Source: Desertivirga arenae (lineage in GTDB: Bacteria; Bacteroidota; Bacteroidia; Sphingobacteriales; Sphingobacteriaceae). From it: a stretch of DNA of 64,000 bases. Positions within the stretch are counted from its first letter, which is position 1. Every line of letters begins with the position of its first letter. The DNA is taken from contig NZ_JAFEWE010000021.1 of NCBI RefSeq assembly GCF_017355785.1, positions 1 through 64,000 on the forward strand. The letters are read 5' to 3'. This document shows positions 27,357 through 36,160 of this stretch, in pieces. The position numbers were made by a program, and so were the translations under genes. Under the pieces are notes generated by a model, which was not told where the DNA came from, searched no databases, and saw only the letters and a program-made list of their open reading frames with translations.

Positions 27357-28646
27357 TCAATTATCCCAGGTTCTTTCACCCTTCTTCATTTTATTTAATA
27401 CCTTATGCAGTTCTCCATTTTCATTTTTTTCACCTGAAAGCCTTACTGCCTCGGCTTCCAGGGCAATTGCCTCTTGTTTTTTTCCTATTTTGTAAAGCAG
27501 GTTTGCATAGGTGTCCATAAACATAACTTCTCTCGCACTTGATCCTTCCAATGTTTTTTTGGACCAGGCAAGAGCATAGTTCAGCGATTTCTGATCGCTG
27601 TTTTTCTGGAAGATCTTCCATGCTACATTGTTAAGTTCATACTTGCTTACCTTTTCTGGATATTTTAAAAAGTACTCGTTGAAAACCTCGCAAAACTTAG
27701 CACTTTGGTCTGTCCAGTTGTAGTATGTCTTCTTGGCAGTTAGGAGAAGCTCTGTTGTATATTGAGGATAGGTTGAATTCAGGTCTTTTTCTATTATATC
27801 CCAATCAACGTCTTTTTTTACCTCTCCGGCAAATACCATCATTGCTCCATTTTGCTGTGGAGGACTTGTCCTTAGTTTTGGATATACATTTTCCTTAAGT
27901 ATAATTGATTTAACGATTCCTTCACTGGCTCCCTTACCCAATACAGAGTCGGCTGCATTGGAATTATTCAAAAAAAAGGTGAAGCCGGCATCGGTACTTG
28001 ATGAAGTTGCAAAAGGTAATAACTTAATAACCTCAGGTTTTGTCAAGTCAGGTTGAGTTGAGAAGTAGTCTTTCGCAACTACAGGAATAAAACCGCTGTC
28101 ATATGCTTGTCTGGCAGCATTAATGAGTTTATAAAGGAAGTCTGGATCTTTTTTCCCAGCCTCATACTGGCGCTTCAATCCGTAGTATTGCCTGTCAGAA
28201 TTTAATGCGTCCTTACCCTTGGCAATAAACTCTGAAGCAGGAGAAGAACCTACTGCCCTGTGCACCAATACACCATCAGAATTTAAAAATATATAAGTTG
28301 GATAAGCATTAATTTGGTAATCGTTTCCGATTTTTCTTGCGGCGCTGTACCATCTTCTGGTTTCCTCACTATCAGTTTTAGTTGAGTCCATTTGAACCTT
28401 GACATTAATGAAATTTAAATTGTAGAATTCTCCTACCTCTTTTAATGGAAAAACTTCTTTAGCCATCTGCTTACAAGGGCCACACCAGGTAGTAAAAGCA
28501 TCAATAAAAATATATTTCTTCTCAGCCTTTGCTTTAGCCTTAATTTCTTCCCAGTTCTGGTTGTGTGCAAATTGAATTCCTGTGATTTCTTGTGAAAATC
28601 CTGAGGTTACAAAAAAGAGTAAGATGAGAGATAGGAGCTTTGTCAT
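27357..28646 (-). CDS. secreted thioredoxin-fold protein
   Basis: A 429-residue protein with an N-terminal signal peptide (about 1-18, SLILLFFVTSGFSQ) and a thioredoxin-like domain (about 25-150) with the redox pair Cys55 and Cys58 in TTWCGPC, the cis-Pro strand INAYPTYIFL and the sequence GNDYQINAYPT. The remaining 280 residues are helical, TPR-like (SLNYALAWSKKTLEG, TYANLLYKIGKKQEAI). In Bacteroidota such exported proteins are thought to reduce or shuffle disulfides in the periplasm. The substrate is unknown. Confidence 0.85.
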   Translation of the reverse strand: MTKLLSLILLFFVTSGFSQEITGIQFAHNQNWEEIKAKAKAEKKYIFIDAFTTWCGPCKQMAKEVFPLKEVGEFYNLNFINVKVQMDSTKTDSEETRRWYSAARKIGNDYQINAYPTYIFLNSDGVLVHRAVGSSPASEFIAKGKDALNSDRQYYGLKRQYEAGKKDPDFLYKLINAARQAYDSGFIPVVAKDYFSTQPDLTKPEVIKLLPFATSSSTDAGFTFFLNNSNAADSVLGKGASEGIVKSIILKENVYPKLRTSPPQQNGAMMVFAGEVKKDVDWDIIEKDLNSTYPQYTTELLLTAKKTYYNWTDQSAKFCEVFNEYFLKYPEKVSKYELNNVAWKIFQKNSDQKSLNYALAWSKKTLEGSSAREVMFMDTYANLLYKIGKKQEAIALEAEAVRLSGEKNENGELHKVLNKMKKGERTWDN

Positions 28647-28885
28647 AGCTATAGGTTTTAAATGCGTTTTTCTACAATTAAGAAGATGTAATAGGTTTAT
28701 ATAAATGAAAGAAATTTTTCTTATAAAAACAAAACTATTAACGTATTAATTGAAGGGCAAATGTTATTACTAGGCAGGAAAGCAGTCAAGTTATTTTGAT
28801 CCTTCGTTTTGGACTCCTGCTCGTGAAGGTTATTATTTATTCTAGCCACTCAAAGGCCAGATAAAAAGGAAATGGAGCTTGTTTA
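28647..28885. other. spacer between two minus-strand genes
   Basis: 239 bp between the start of the thioredoxin-like gene and the end of the anti-sigma gene. A/T-rich; no clear terminator or promoter consensus could be assigned. Confidence 0.3.
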
Positions 28886-29731
28886 TTATATACTTCCCAT
28901 TACTATCATTTCATCCATAGTAGGATTTATACTTCCGCCTCTTGGCTCCAAAGTAACTGCAAAAGCTTGTGCGTTCTTTAGATTTTTCATTTTGATCATA
29001 CCTGTGCTGTCTGCTTTCATGTCAAACACACCTAAGTCAACGGGTTTTCCGTCTACCAGGGCCCATAACTGGTACTGGTGCTTCTCGTCAGTGGCAGGCA
29101 TTCTCAAAGAGGCTAGGTCAATCATTACCATTTCCTTTCTTGGACTAAAAGCAACCATCATTTTTGCTTCAGGAGCTTTTGGAAGGCCTTTTAATTCTAC
29201 CATTTTAAACTCCTTAGGATTCTGATAAACATCCAAGGTATGTTTTACGTCTGATAGCTCTTTTTCTATATAATTTGCCCGGCTACTGAACTTCTGGTTA
29301 CTGCTTTCGAGAATAGCTATTCGTTGATGTGATTCATTAAGTTGACTCCTCAAATTAACAATTGCCACGGTGCTCAACAACAGTAGAGCTACGGAAGCTG
29401 CAAAGGCATACTTATATACATTACTATTACCAGTAGTTCGTTCTGTTGCAGCAGGTAATACTTTAACTGGGGTTTCCTCTTTAAAGACAGTCTCTGTCCC
29501 TTGTTTAAAATCCAGAGTACCTAAAACTCGTTCCCTCACATTTTCCCTGGGTTCGAAAGAATGTTTCTCTGCGTATTTTTCTAATGCTTTTTCTATCTCA
29601 TCAAGCTCATATCGTAACTCAGGATGCTTTTGGAGCATCAATTCAACCTCCTGCCTTTCGCCCGGAGACATGTCCCCTAAAGCGTAAAGCTCCAACACAC
29701 CACTTTCGATATATGCTTTTAAATCTTCCAC
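28886..29731 (-). CDS. anti-sigma factor, RskA type
   Basis: A 281-residue single-pass membrane protein. The N-terminal cytoplasmic domain (about 1-60; GVLELYALGDMSPGERQEVE) resembles the anti-sigma domain that binds an ECF sigma factor. A membrane segment follows (about 105-122), then a coiled coil and a C-terminal RskA domain (about 190-281; VDGKPVDLGVFD, AFAVTLEPRGGS). It lies 2 bp after the sigma factor gene on the same strand. In this family the signal triggers proteolysis that frees the sigma factor; the signal here is unknown. Confidence 0.9.
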   Translation of the reverse strand: MEDLKAYIESGVLELYALGDMSPGERQEVELMLQKHPELRYELDEIEKALEKYAEKHSFEPRENVRERVLGTLDFKQGTETVFKEETPVKVLPAATERTTGNSNVYKYAFAASVALLLLSTVAIVNLRSQLNESHQRIAILESSNQKFSSRANYIEKELSDVKHTLDVYQNPKEFKMVELKGLPKAPEAKMMVAFSPRKEMVMIDLASLRMPATDEKHQYQLWALVDGKPVDLGVFDMKADSTGMIKMKNLKNAQAFAVTLEPRGGSINPTMDEMIVMGSI

Positions 29732-29733
29732 TT

Positions 29734-30285
29734 CTAATTAAATAACTTCCTCAGCGTATTAATTGCTAATCTAACTCTGGTCTTGACTGTACCCAAAGGT
29801 ATCCCTAATTCTTCAGAAGCCTCAGAATGAGTATAACCTTTAAAATAAACTAGATCAAGAACTGCCTTCGACTCGGGTTTTAACTTATCAACCATTTCTT
29901 TAACACCTAGGGTCTCAGGGTTTAAAGTTGTATTGCGCTGATCATCAATTAAATTTACGGAATTTTCGAGATCCTGGTTTTTACTGTTATTACGAAAATC
30001 CTTAGATCTTAATTTGTCAACTGCTAAATTCCGGGCAATATTAACCATCCAGGTAAAAAGCCTTCCTTTCGTCTCGTCGAATGAATCAATAGAGTTCCAG
30101 ATCTTAACGAAAGTTTCCTGCAATAAGTCTTGCCCAAGCTCCTCATCCTGTATTACCCGTAAAATAACACCAAATAAAGATGCGGAATACATATCATATA
30201 GTGCCTCTGCTCCTATCCGCTCTTTATCCCGAATAGCTTTGATCAGATCAGCTTCTGGTAATGATATCTTGTGTTTTTTGCTCAA
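29734..30285 (-). CDS. ECF-type RNA polymerase sigma factor (SigK-like)
   Basis: A 183-residue ECF sigma factor with region 2 (MYSASLFGVILRVIQDEELG, DLLQETFVKIWNSIDSFD, RLFTWMVNIARNLAVDKLRS) and region 4 (LKPESKAVLDLVYFKGYTHS, ASEELGIPLGTVKTRV). It lies directly upstream of its anti-sigma partner. Upstream is a 236-bp spacer shared with the divergent ferritin-like genes, which are candidate targets. Confidence 0.94.
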   Translation of the reverse strand: MSKKHKISLPEADLIKAIRDKERIGAEALYDMYSASLFGVILRVIQDEELGQDLLQETFVKIWNSIDSFDETKGRLFTWMVNIARNLAVDKLRSKDFRNNSKNQDLENSVNLIDDQRNTTLNPETLGVKEMVDKLKPESKAVLDLVYFKGYTHSEASEELGIPLGTVKTRVRLAINTLRKLFN

Positions 30286-30361
30286 TGCTTATAAAAGTTT
30301 GCTTTTGACGTCAGCAGTATGCGAATGTCGGTTATTTTTTTTCAGAATCTCTATAAAAAGA

Positions 30362-30378
30362 TTCAAAAAATATTTGAA
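30362..30378. promoter_or_regulatory. dyad in the sigma/ferritin divergent spacer
   Basis: TTCAAA (30362-30367) and TTTGAA (30373-30378) with a 5-base A/T centre form a perfect palindrome 77 bp upstream of the sigma gene. A candidate regulator site; it may also be simple A/T bias. Confidence 0.35.
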
Positions 30379-30521
30379 GTGATTATCCTGCTATTGGAGC
30401 CTTTCCTCATTCCATTCCTGGATAAATAAAATTTTCAAAAAAAATTACTATTTCTCTTAACACCGAAATCCAGCCTAAGTTTTTCACCGTAAGTCAATTA
30501 AAAATAACCGATCCACTCAAT

Positions 30522-31229
30522 ATGAAAAATTTTAAACAAACAGAGGAGATGGCTTTTCTGAACGGTTCGGAAGAGCTACTGGATGCCCGGATGCAAAGGC
30601 GTTCCTTTTTGAAGTTTGCAGGCGCTGGAGCAGCAGGAATGGCGCTTGTAGCAGCGGGCTGTAAAAAGGACAATGATAACGATAATGGCATTCGTTTAGG
30701 TGAAGGCGACGTTGGTATCTTAAACTATGCCTATGCATTGGAACAATTGGAAGCCGCATTTTATACAAAGGTGGCAGCTACTCCTAATACAGGTCTAAGC
30801 TCTGCCGAAGCAGCCCTCTTTGTCGACATTAGAGATCATGAAATTGCTCACCGTGAATTCTTCAAAGCTGCATTGAAAGATAAAGCCATTGGTTCTTTAG
30901 AAGTCGATTTTAGCTCAATTAATTTCACCAGCAGAGATAGTATACTTGCCACAGCAAAAGCTTTCGAAGATTTAGGAGTTTCTGCCTATAATGGTGCTGG
31001 TAGATTGATCGAGAACGCAACGTATCTGCTGTTAGCCGGTAAAATTGTATCGGTAGAAGCAAGACATGCCGCTTTAATCCGCGACTTAATCTCCAACGGC
31101 AGCTTCGCTGATTCTTCAGTGGTAGATAGCAACGGTCTGGACTTATCCAGAAGCCCGGGTCAGGTTCTGGCCATAGCAAAAACCTATATCAAAACCGAGA
31201 TCAGTTTAACAGGATTACCTAACTACTAA
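30522..31229 (+). CDS. exported ferritin-like protein, Tat/lipoprotein signal
   Basis: A 235-residue protein. The N-terminal region has a twin-arginine motif (RRSFLKFAGAG) followed by a lipobox ending VAAGC, so it is probably exported folded and lipid-anchored. The body is a ferritin-like four-helix bundle with the ligand pattern ALEQLEAAFYT, DIRDHEIAHREFFK and VSVEARHAALI, i.e. Glu and ExxH residues for a di-metal site. Stress-linked ferritin-like proteins of this type are known in Bacteroidota and plants' desiccation-linked relatives. The product probably acts outside the inner membrane. Confidence 0.85.
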   Translation: MKNFKQTEEMAFLNGSEELLDARMQRRSFLKFAGAGAAGMALVAAGCKKDNDNDNGIRLGEGDVGILNYAYALEQLEAAFYTKVAATPNTGLSSAEAALFVDIRDHEIAHREFFKAALKDKAIGSLEVDFSSINFTSRDSILATAKAFEDLGVSAYNGAGRLIENATYLLLAGKIVSVEARHAALIRDLISNGSFADSSVVDSNGLDLSRSPGQVLAIAKTYIKTEISLTGLPNY

Positions 31230-31240
31230 TTTGAAAAGCC

Positions 31241-32074
31241 ATGAATTTTCTAAACATATTAGATGAAATTGAGAAAATAGATGCAGACCTGACAGAGCGT
31301 TTGAGTCCCCGCAGAAAAGCTATACAAGCATTAACCGGATTTGGAGGAAAAGTGGCTTTAGCCAGTCTTCCCTTTGCATTGGGGTCAATGTTTAAAAAGG
31401 CCTATGGCCAAACTTCAACAACATCTCAAATTGTAGATGTACTTCAGTTCGCTCTAACCCTTGAATACCTTGAAGCAGAGTTTTATACAAGGGGTGTAAG
31501 TACTGCAACATTTGCTATTCCTTCAGATGCTGCCCGGGGAGCATTAACAACTATACGTGATCATGAGAATGCACATGTTAATTTCTTAAAAAGTACTATT
31601 AGTTCTTTAGGTGCAACACCTGTAGCGAAGCCAACTTTTGATTTTACTGCTCGTGGTACATTTCCTACGGTCTTTACTAATTATGATACATTTTTAGCGG
31701 TAGCTCAAGCGTTTGAAGATACGGGGGTGAGAGCTTATAAAGGCCAGGCGGGTAATTTACTTGGATCAAATGCAGTTCTTACTGCCGCTTTAAACATTCA
31801 CTCCGTAGAGGCGCGCCATGCTTCACATATCCGTCAAATGCGTAAGGCTCGTGGAGCTTCTGTGAAACCATGGATAACCTCTAACGATACAGGAGGCATT
31901 GGGTCTGCTGTTCAAGCAATATATAATGGAGAAGAGCTTGATACCCAGGCAGACGTAAAAATCACCGGAATAGCAGGTATGAGTATTTCTGCAGCAGCAG
32001 CAACAGAATCGTTTGATGAGCCGCTAACCAAAAATCAGGTGCTCGCTATCGTTACTCCGTTTATAGTAGCATAA
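31241..32074 (+). CDS. ferritin-like protein, second copy
   Basis: A 277-residue paralogue starting 11 bp after the first, so cotranscribed. It has the same di-metal pattern: ALTLEYLEAEFYT, TIRDHENAHVNFLK and HSVEARHASHI. The N-terminus (SPRRKAIQALTGFGGKVALA) has only a weak twin-arginine-like signal and no lipobox. A C-terminal extension (about 225-277) is not found in the first copy. The two may form hetero-oligomers; this is inference. Confidence 0.82.
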   Translation: MNFLNILDEIEKIDADLTERLSPRRKAIQALTGFGGKVALASLPFALGSMFKKAYGQTSTTSQIVDVLQFALTLEYLEAEFYTRGVSTATFAIPSDAARGALTTIRDHENAHVNFLKSTISSLGATPVAKPTFDFTARGTFPTVFTNYDTFLAVAQAFEDTGVRAYKGQAGNLLGSNAVLTAALNIHSVEARHASHIRQMRKARGASVKPWITSNDTGGIGSAVQAIYNGEELDTQADVKITGIAGMSISAAAATESFDEPLTKNQVLAIVTPFIVA

Positions 32075-32096
32075 GTGAGGGATGATGTATAGTTTG

Positions 32097-32125
32097 GGGC
32101 AGCTGCAATTGTAGCTGCCCTTTTT
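32097..32125 (+). terminator. terminator after the ferritin-like pair
   Basis: GGGCAGCT (32097-32104) with AGCTGCCC (32113-32120), loop with the palindrome CAATTG, followed by T5. It ends just inside the convergent csaA-like gene. Confidence 0.85.
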
Positions 32126-32459
32126 ATATAAGTTTAGCACCATTCGGTACCGGCCGTTCTAGGGCCGCAAGTACAATATTCCCATTTTCGTCGGCAAACC
32201 CGGTAACTAAAAACTCAGACATGAACTTTCCTATCTGTTTCTTTGGAAAGTTTATCACGCCGATTATTTGTCTTCCGGTCAACTCTTCTTTACTGTAATG
32301 TTTGGTGATCTGAGCACTGCTCCACTTTATTCCAAACTCCCCAAAATCCACTTTTACTTTGTAAGCTGGCTTCCGGGCTTCCGGAAAGTCCAATACTTCA
32401 AGAATAGTCCCTACCCTTAGTTCAACTTTCTCAAAATCTGCCCAATTTATTTCCTCCAT
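32124..32459 (-). CDS. CsaA-type tRNA-binding protein
   Basis: A 111-residue protein made of a single tRNA-binding (OB-fold) domain like CsaA and the C-terminal domain of some MetRS: EKVELRVGTILEVLDFPEAR, KVDFGEFGIKWSSAQITKHY and RQIIGVINFPKKQIG. CsaA was described as a chaperone in secretion and binds tRNA-like structures. Isolated gene, convergent to the ferritin-like pair. Confidence 0.9.
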   Translation of the reverse strand: MEEINWADFEKVELRVGTILEVLDFPEARKPAYKVKVDFGEFGIKWSSAQITKHYSKEELTGRQIIGVINFPKKQIGKFMSEFLVTGFADENGNIVLAALERPVPNGAKLI

Positions 32460-32600
32460 TCTAATTACATAAATGAAAGCGCAATTTGCAATTGTTTACC
32501 AAAATGTCAAAAGCTGTTTTTCAATTTTGAATTACTCCATATTCTATCTAAGTTTAGAGTTTTTTAAGTATTAACTTCTACCTTATTTTTTGCTTTTTTA

Positions 32601-35501
32601 ATGTTACGTGTAGATAGTTCGAAGCCTTGTAAGTTAGTTTATTCTTTATGCCAGCACGAGTTTCTGGGTTTTTTGATTGAGCCTCATGTAGTTCAGTTAA
32701 ATCCTGACGGCGGTTTTTCATTAACCTATCAAAGGCTGTTTTCAACTACTGCTAACGAATTTGCTTCTATTCTTGATGATACAGATAAGAAGCTCATTAA
32801 ACTTTTGGAAGAGACGGAGCAAGGGAGTATTATAAAAAGGTATTATAAAAAGCCTATACGCCCAATCGTTTACTTTTTAAAAATATTTGATGATAAGCTT
32901 TTTTCAGTTATTCGGCCAAAGATTGAAAAACGGCTTATTGAAGCATTGAGCCTTCTTGGAGATAAGCCTTTATATTTAATGAGTAAGGAAGGTTGGCCTG
33001 TAGAACGCAAGCTAGCGATAGCTTCAGAGCCTGCCACGGTTCTCTTTCATTTCAGAAGAAGTGAGGAAGAAACCCGGTACTTTCCTACTATTAAGTATCA
33101 GGGATTGCGGATCGAATTTATGTTCCGGGATGCCCAGGTGGTTTGTAACCAGCCTGCTCGTTTGCTGCTTGAAGATGTTCTCTATCATTTTGAAGGAGAT
33201 CTTGAGGGGAAAAAACTTCAGCCCTTTTTAAATAAGCGTTACATTTCCATTCCTAAAGCATCAGAGAAAAACTACTTCGAACGTTTTGTAGCTCCGCTAA
33301 TTGAGAAGCACCATGTTTACGCGGAGGGCTTTACCATCAACACCGAAAAGTTTGATGCCCGGCCTATATTGAAAGTGGTTTATGTTGAAGGTGGAATATC
33401 GCAATTGCAGCTCTATTTCAAATATGACCATTATGTATTTGCTGCCGGTAGTGAGAGTAAGGTTTCGGTAAGGATGGAAAAGAACGGGGACGATTATATC
33501 TTCCACCGGATAAAGCGATCTACCAATTGGGAAAAAATCAAATTAGATGAGCTGTTGGCCAGAGGCTTAAAAACTACTTCATCGCTTTTCGTTACCCTCG
33601 AGCCAGGACAAAGCAGTTTGGCAGAACAAGATGCTTCGTTTTCTATAATTGACTGGCTGAATGAAAATCATGATGAGCTGGTGGCTATGGGATTTGAATT
33701 TGAACAACCAGAAGGGGGCAAGCGGTTTATATTTGGTACTAATAAGATTAATCTTGAAGTGACTGAAAGCAATGATTGGTTCGATCTGAATGCTATTGTT
33801 TATTTCGGCACTCATCGGATACCTTTCATTGATTTAAGAAATCATATTCTTAACCGGATCCGGGAGTTTATTCTTCCGTCTGGAGAAATAGCCGTTATTC
33901 CAGAAGTCTGGTTTACCCAATATGGCAACCTTTTAAGCTTTGCTGAAAAAGGTGATGAAGGTTTGAAGCTTAAGAAGCACCATTTAGGTCTTCTGGCTGA
34001 TTTTGCCAATAGTGAATTAGCTAGCATTACTATTGACAGGAAATTACAGCAGTTAACGAACTTCGAGCAGATTGAAGAAGCGGATTCACCAAGAGATTTT
34101 AAAGGAACATTAAGACCCTATCAGAAGGCCGGGTATAACTGGTTCCATTTCTTACGGAAATTTAATTTTGGAGGATGCCTTGCAGACGATATGGGATTAG
34201 GTAAAACCGTGCAAACGCTTTCTCTACTTCAAAAGGTAAAAGAAGAAAATGCAGATAAAGGTACTTTTGTAACCTCTCTTATCGTCATGCCGACATCCCT
34301 GATTTATAATTGGATGAAGGAGGCTGAGAAGTTTGCCCCAACTCTTAAGATCATGGCACACACCGGAAGTTCGCGGTCGAAAGATATCTCTACGTTTGCC
34401 CGTTACGATGTCGTGTTCTCTACTTACGGAGTTGCCCGTGTAGATGCAGAAATGTTATCGGGTCTCTTTTTCCATTATATTATTCTGGATGAAAGCCAGA
34501 ATATAAAGAACCCCTCATCCAAAGCCTATAAGGCTGTAAAGCAACTCAAGTCTCAGCATAAGTTGATCCTCAGCGGAACGCCGGTTGAAAATTCGGTGAA
34601 TGACCTTTGGGCACAGATGTCATTTATCAATCCCGGGCTTTTAGGATCTCAGCATTTCTTTCAGGAGACCTTTGTAACGCCCATCGAAAAGAAAAAAGAC
34701 GAAGAAAAAGCCCGGAGGCTACAAGCCCTTATAAAGCCATTTATTCTGCGAAGAACAAAAGACCAGGTGGCAACCGAGTTGCCAGCTAAGTCTGAGCAGG
34801 TGTTCTATTGCAGCATGAGTGAAGATCAATTGGATTACTACGAGAAGATCAAATCTGAATATCGTAATGACCTGTTGCAGGCCCTGGAAGATGGAACGTT
34901 TGCCAAATCGCAGGTCCAGGTATTGCAGGGATTAACAAAGCTTCGCCAGATAGCAAACCATCCGGCCATGCTCGACAAGGATTATGAGGGCGAATCAGGC
35001 AAGTTCGAAAGTGTGGTCAATACTTTAGAGAGTGTTCTGGCCGAAGATCACAAGGTACTTGTCTTCTCTCAGTTTGTAAAGCAGCTCGACATTTATCGTA
35101 ATTACTTCGATGAGCGGGGTGTGAAATATTCTTACCTTGACGGTTCTACCCAAAACCGTGGAGATATCGTTCAGGAATTTCAGGAGAACGGAGCTATCAA
35201 GCTTTTCCTGATCTCCTTGAAAGCAGGTGGTGTTGGATTGAATTTAACAGAAGCAGATTATGTGTTTCTCCTCGATCCATGGTGGAATCCGGCTGTAGAA
35301 CAACAGGCAATAGATCGTGCCCATCGTATCGGTCAGAAAAAAAGCGTCTTCATTTATAAATTCATTACCAAGGATACGGTAGAAGAAAAGATCCTTGCGT
35401 TACAGAATAGAAAGCGCCTAGTGGCAGAGTCGCTCATTACTACGGAAGAAAGTTTTGTAAAGTCATTAACGGCTGACGATATCAGAGACATCCTTAATTA
35501 G
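32601..35501 (+). CDS. SNF2-family DNA-dependent ATPase
   Basis: A 966-residue protein with an uncharacterised N-terminal half (about 1-490), then the Swi2/Snf2 motor: Walker A ADDMGLGKTVQT (near 527), SLIVMPTSLIYNW, DESQNIKN (motif II, near 628), LSGTPVENSVNDLWA, and the second lobe with SLKAGGVGLNLTEADYVFLL and RAHRIGQ (near 871-910). These proteins move along double-stranded DNA or remodel protein-DNA or polymerase complexes (like RapA); the target is unknown. Its stop codon overlaps the convergent aat stop. Confidence 0.93.
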   Translation: MLRVDSSKPCKLVYSLCQHEFLGFLIEPHVVQLNPDGGFSLTYQRLFSTTANEFASILDDTDKKLIKLLEETEQGSIIKRYYKKPIRPIVYFLKIFDDKLFSVIRPKIEKRLIEALSLLGDKPLYLMSKEGWPVERKLAIASEPATVLFHFRRSEEETRYFPTIKYQGLRIEFMFRDAQVVCNQPARLLLEDVLYHFEGDLEGKKLQPFLNKRYISIPKASEKNYFERFVAPLIEKHHVYAEGFTINTEKFDARPILKVVYVEGGISQLQLYFKYDHYVFAAGSESKVSVRMEKNGDDYIFHRIKRSTNWEKIKLDELLARGLKTTSSLFVTLEPGQSSLAEQDASFSIIDWLNENHDELVAMGFEFEQPEGGKRFIFGTNKINLEVTESNDWFDLNAIVYFGTHRIPFIDLRNHILNRIREFILPSGEIAVIPEVWFTQYGNLLSFAEKGDEGLKLKKHHLGLLADFANSELASITIDRKLQQLTNFEQIEEADSPRDFKGTLRPYQKAGYNWFHFLRKFNFGGCLADDMGLGKTVQTLSLLQKVKEENADKGTFVTSLIVMPTSLIYNWMKEAEKFAPTLKIMAHTGSSRSKDISTFARYDVVFSTYGVARVDAEMLSGLFFHYIILDESQNIKNPSSKAYKAVKQLKSQHKLILSGTPVENSVNDLWAQMSFINPGLLGSQHFFQETFVTPIEKKKDEEKARRLQALIKPFILRRTKDQVATELPAKSEQVFYCSMSEDQLDYYEKIKSEYRNDLLQALEDGTFAKSQVQVLQGLTKLRQIANHPAMLDKDYEGESGKFESVVNTLESVLAEDHKVLVFSQFVKQLDIYRNYFDERGVKYSYLDGSTQNRGDIVQEFQENGAIKLFLISLKAGGVGLNLTEADYVFLLDPWWNPAVEQQAIDRAHRIGQKKSVFIYKFITKDTVEEKILALQNRKRLVAESLITTEESFVKSLTADDIRDILN

Positions 35502-36130
35502 GAATTTAAGAAAGCCATATACTGCTCTCTGCTGATAAATTCTGCTCCCATACTCTCCAGGTGCTCTGTATGCACCTGGCAGTCTATCAATTGATAGCCC
35601 TTATGTTGGCACATCCAGATCAGTGCTGATTTAGAAGCGTTGCTTATCCTGGAGAACATACTTTCTCCACAAAACACCTTTCCTACCCTTACCCCGTAGA
35701 GACCACCAACAAGTTCATTGTTAAACCAAACTTCTACAGAATGTGCAAAGCCTGCCTTATGAAGTTTATTGTAGGCTTCCTGCATTTCCTGCAAGATCCA
35801 GGTCCCGTCTTGGCCTTCTCTTTCAGCCTCAGCACAAGCCATAATAACTTTTGAGAAAGCCCTGTCTTCGGTAATGGTAAACTTACCCGACTTCAAAACT
35901 TGTTTCATGCTCTTGCTCACTTTGACCCTATCTGGAAATAATACAAATCGTTCGTGCGGAGAGTACCACAAGATTGGAGTTTCTTCGGAATACCATGGGA
36001 AAATACCAAGATGGTAGGCTTGGAGAAGTCGTTCTTCAGTTAGATCTCCACCCACTGCCAGTAAGCCGTCTTCTTCTGCCAGCTCTACAGGTGGAAATTG
36101 AATATCATCGTCATTAAGGCGAAAGATCAT
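35498..36130 (-). CDS. aat: leucyl/phenylalanyl-tRNA-protein transferase
   Basis: A 210-residue enzyme that adds Leu or Phe to the N-terminus of proteins with basic first residues, marking them for ClpS/ClpAP (N-degron pathway). Typical are FPPVELAEEDGLLAVGGDLT, LGIFPWYSEETPILWYSPHE, HSVEVWFNNELVGGLYGV and FCGESMFSRISNASK. It follows the TonB-like gene by 30 bp on the same strand and overlaps the SNF2 stop by 4 bp. Confidence 0.95.
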   Translation of the reverse strand: MIFRLNDDDIQFPPVELAEEDGLLAVGGDLTEERLLQAYHLGIFPWYSEETPILWYSPHERFVLFPDRVKVSKSMKQVLKSGKFTITEDRAFSKVIMACAEAEREGQDGTWILQEMQEAYNKLHKAGFAHSVEVWFNNELVGGLYGVRVGKVFCGESMFSRISNASKSALIWMCQHKGYQLIDCQVHTEHLESMGAEFISREQYMAFLNS

Positions 36131-36160
36131 TGAATGTTAGCAATGTTTGAATTGGAAGCC

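Noticed and set aside
28872-29225. 117-codon plus-strand frame over the anti-sigma gene
   Set aside because: Opposite to a clearly conserved protein; no family features.
29370-29687. 105-codon plus-strand frame over the anti-sigma gene
   Set aside because: Shadow frame; the minus-strand gene explains the region.
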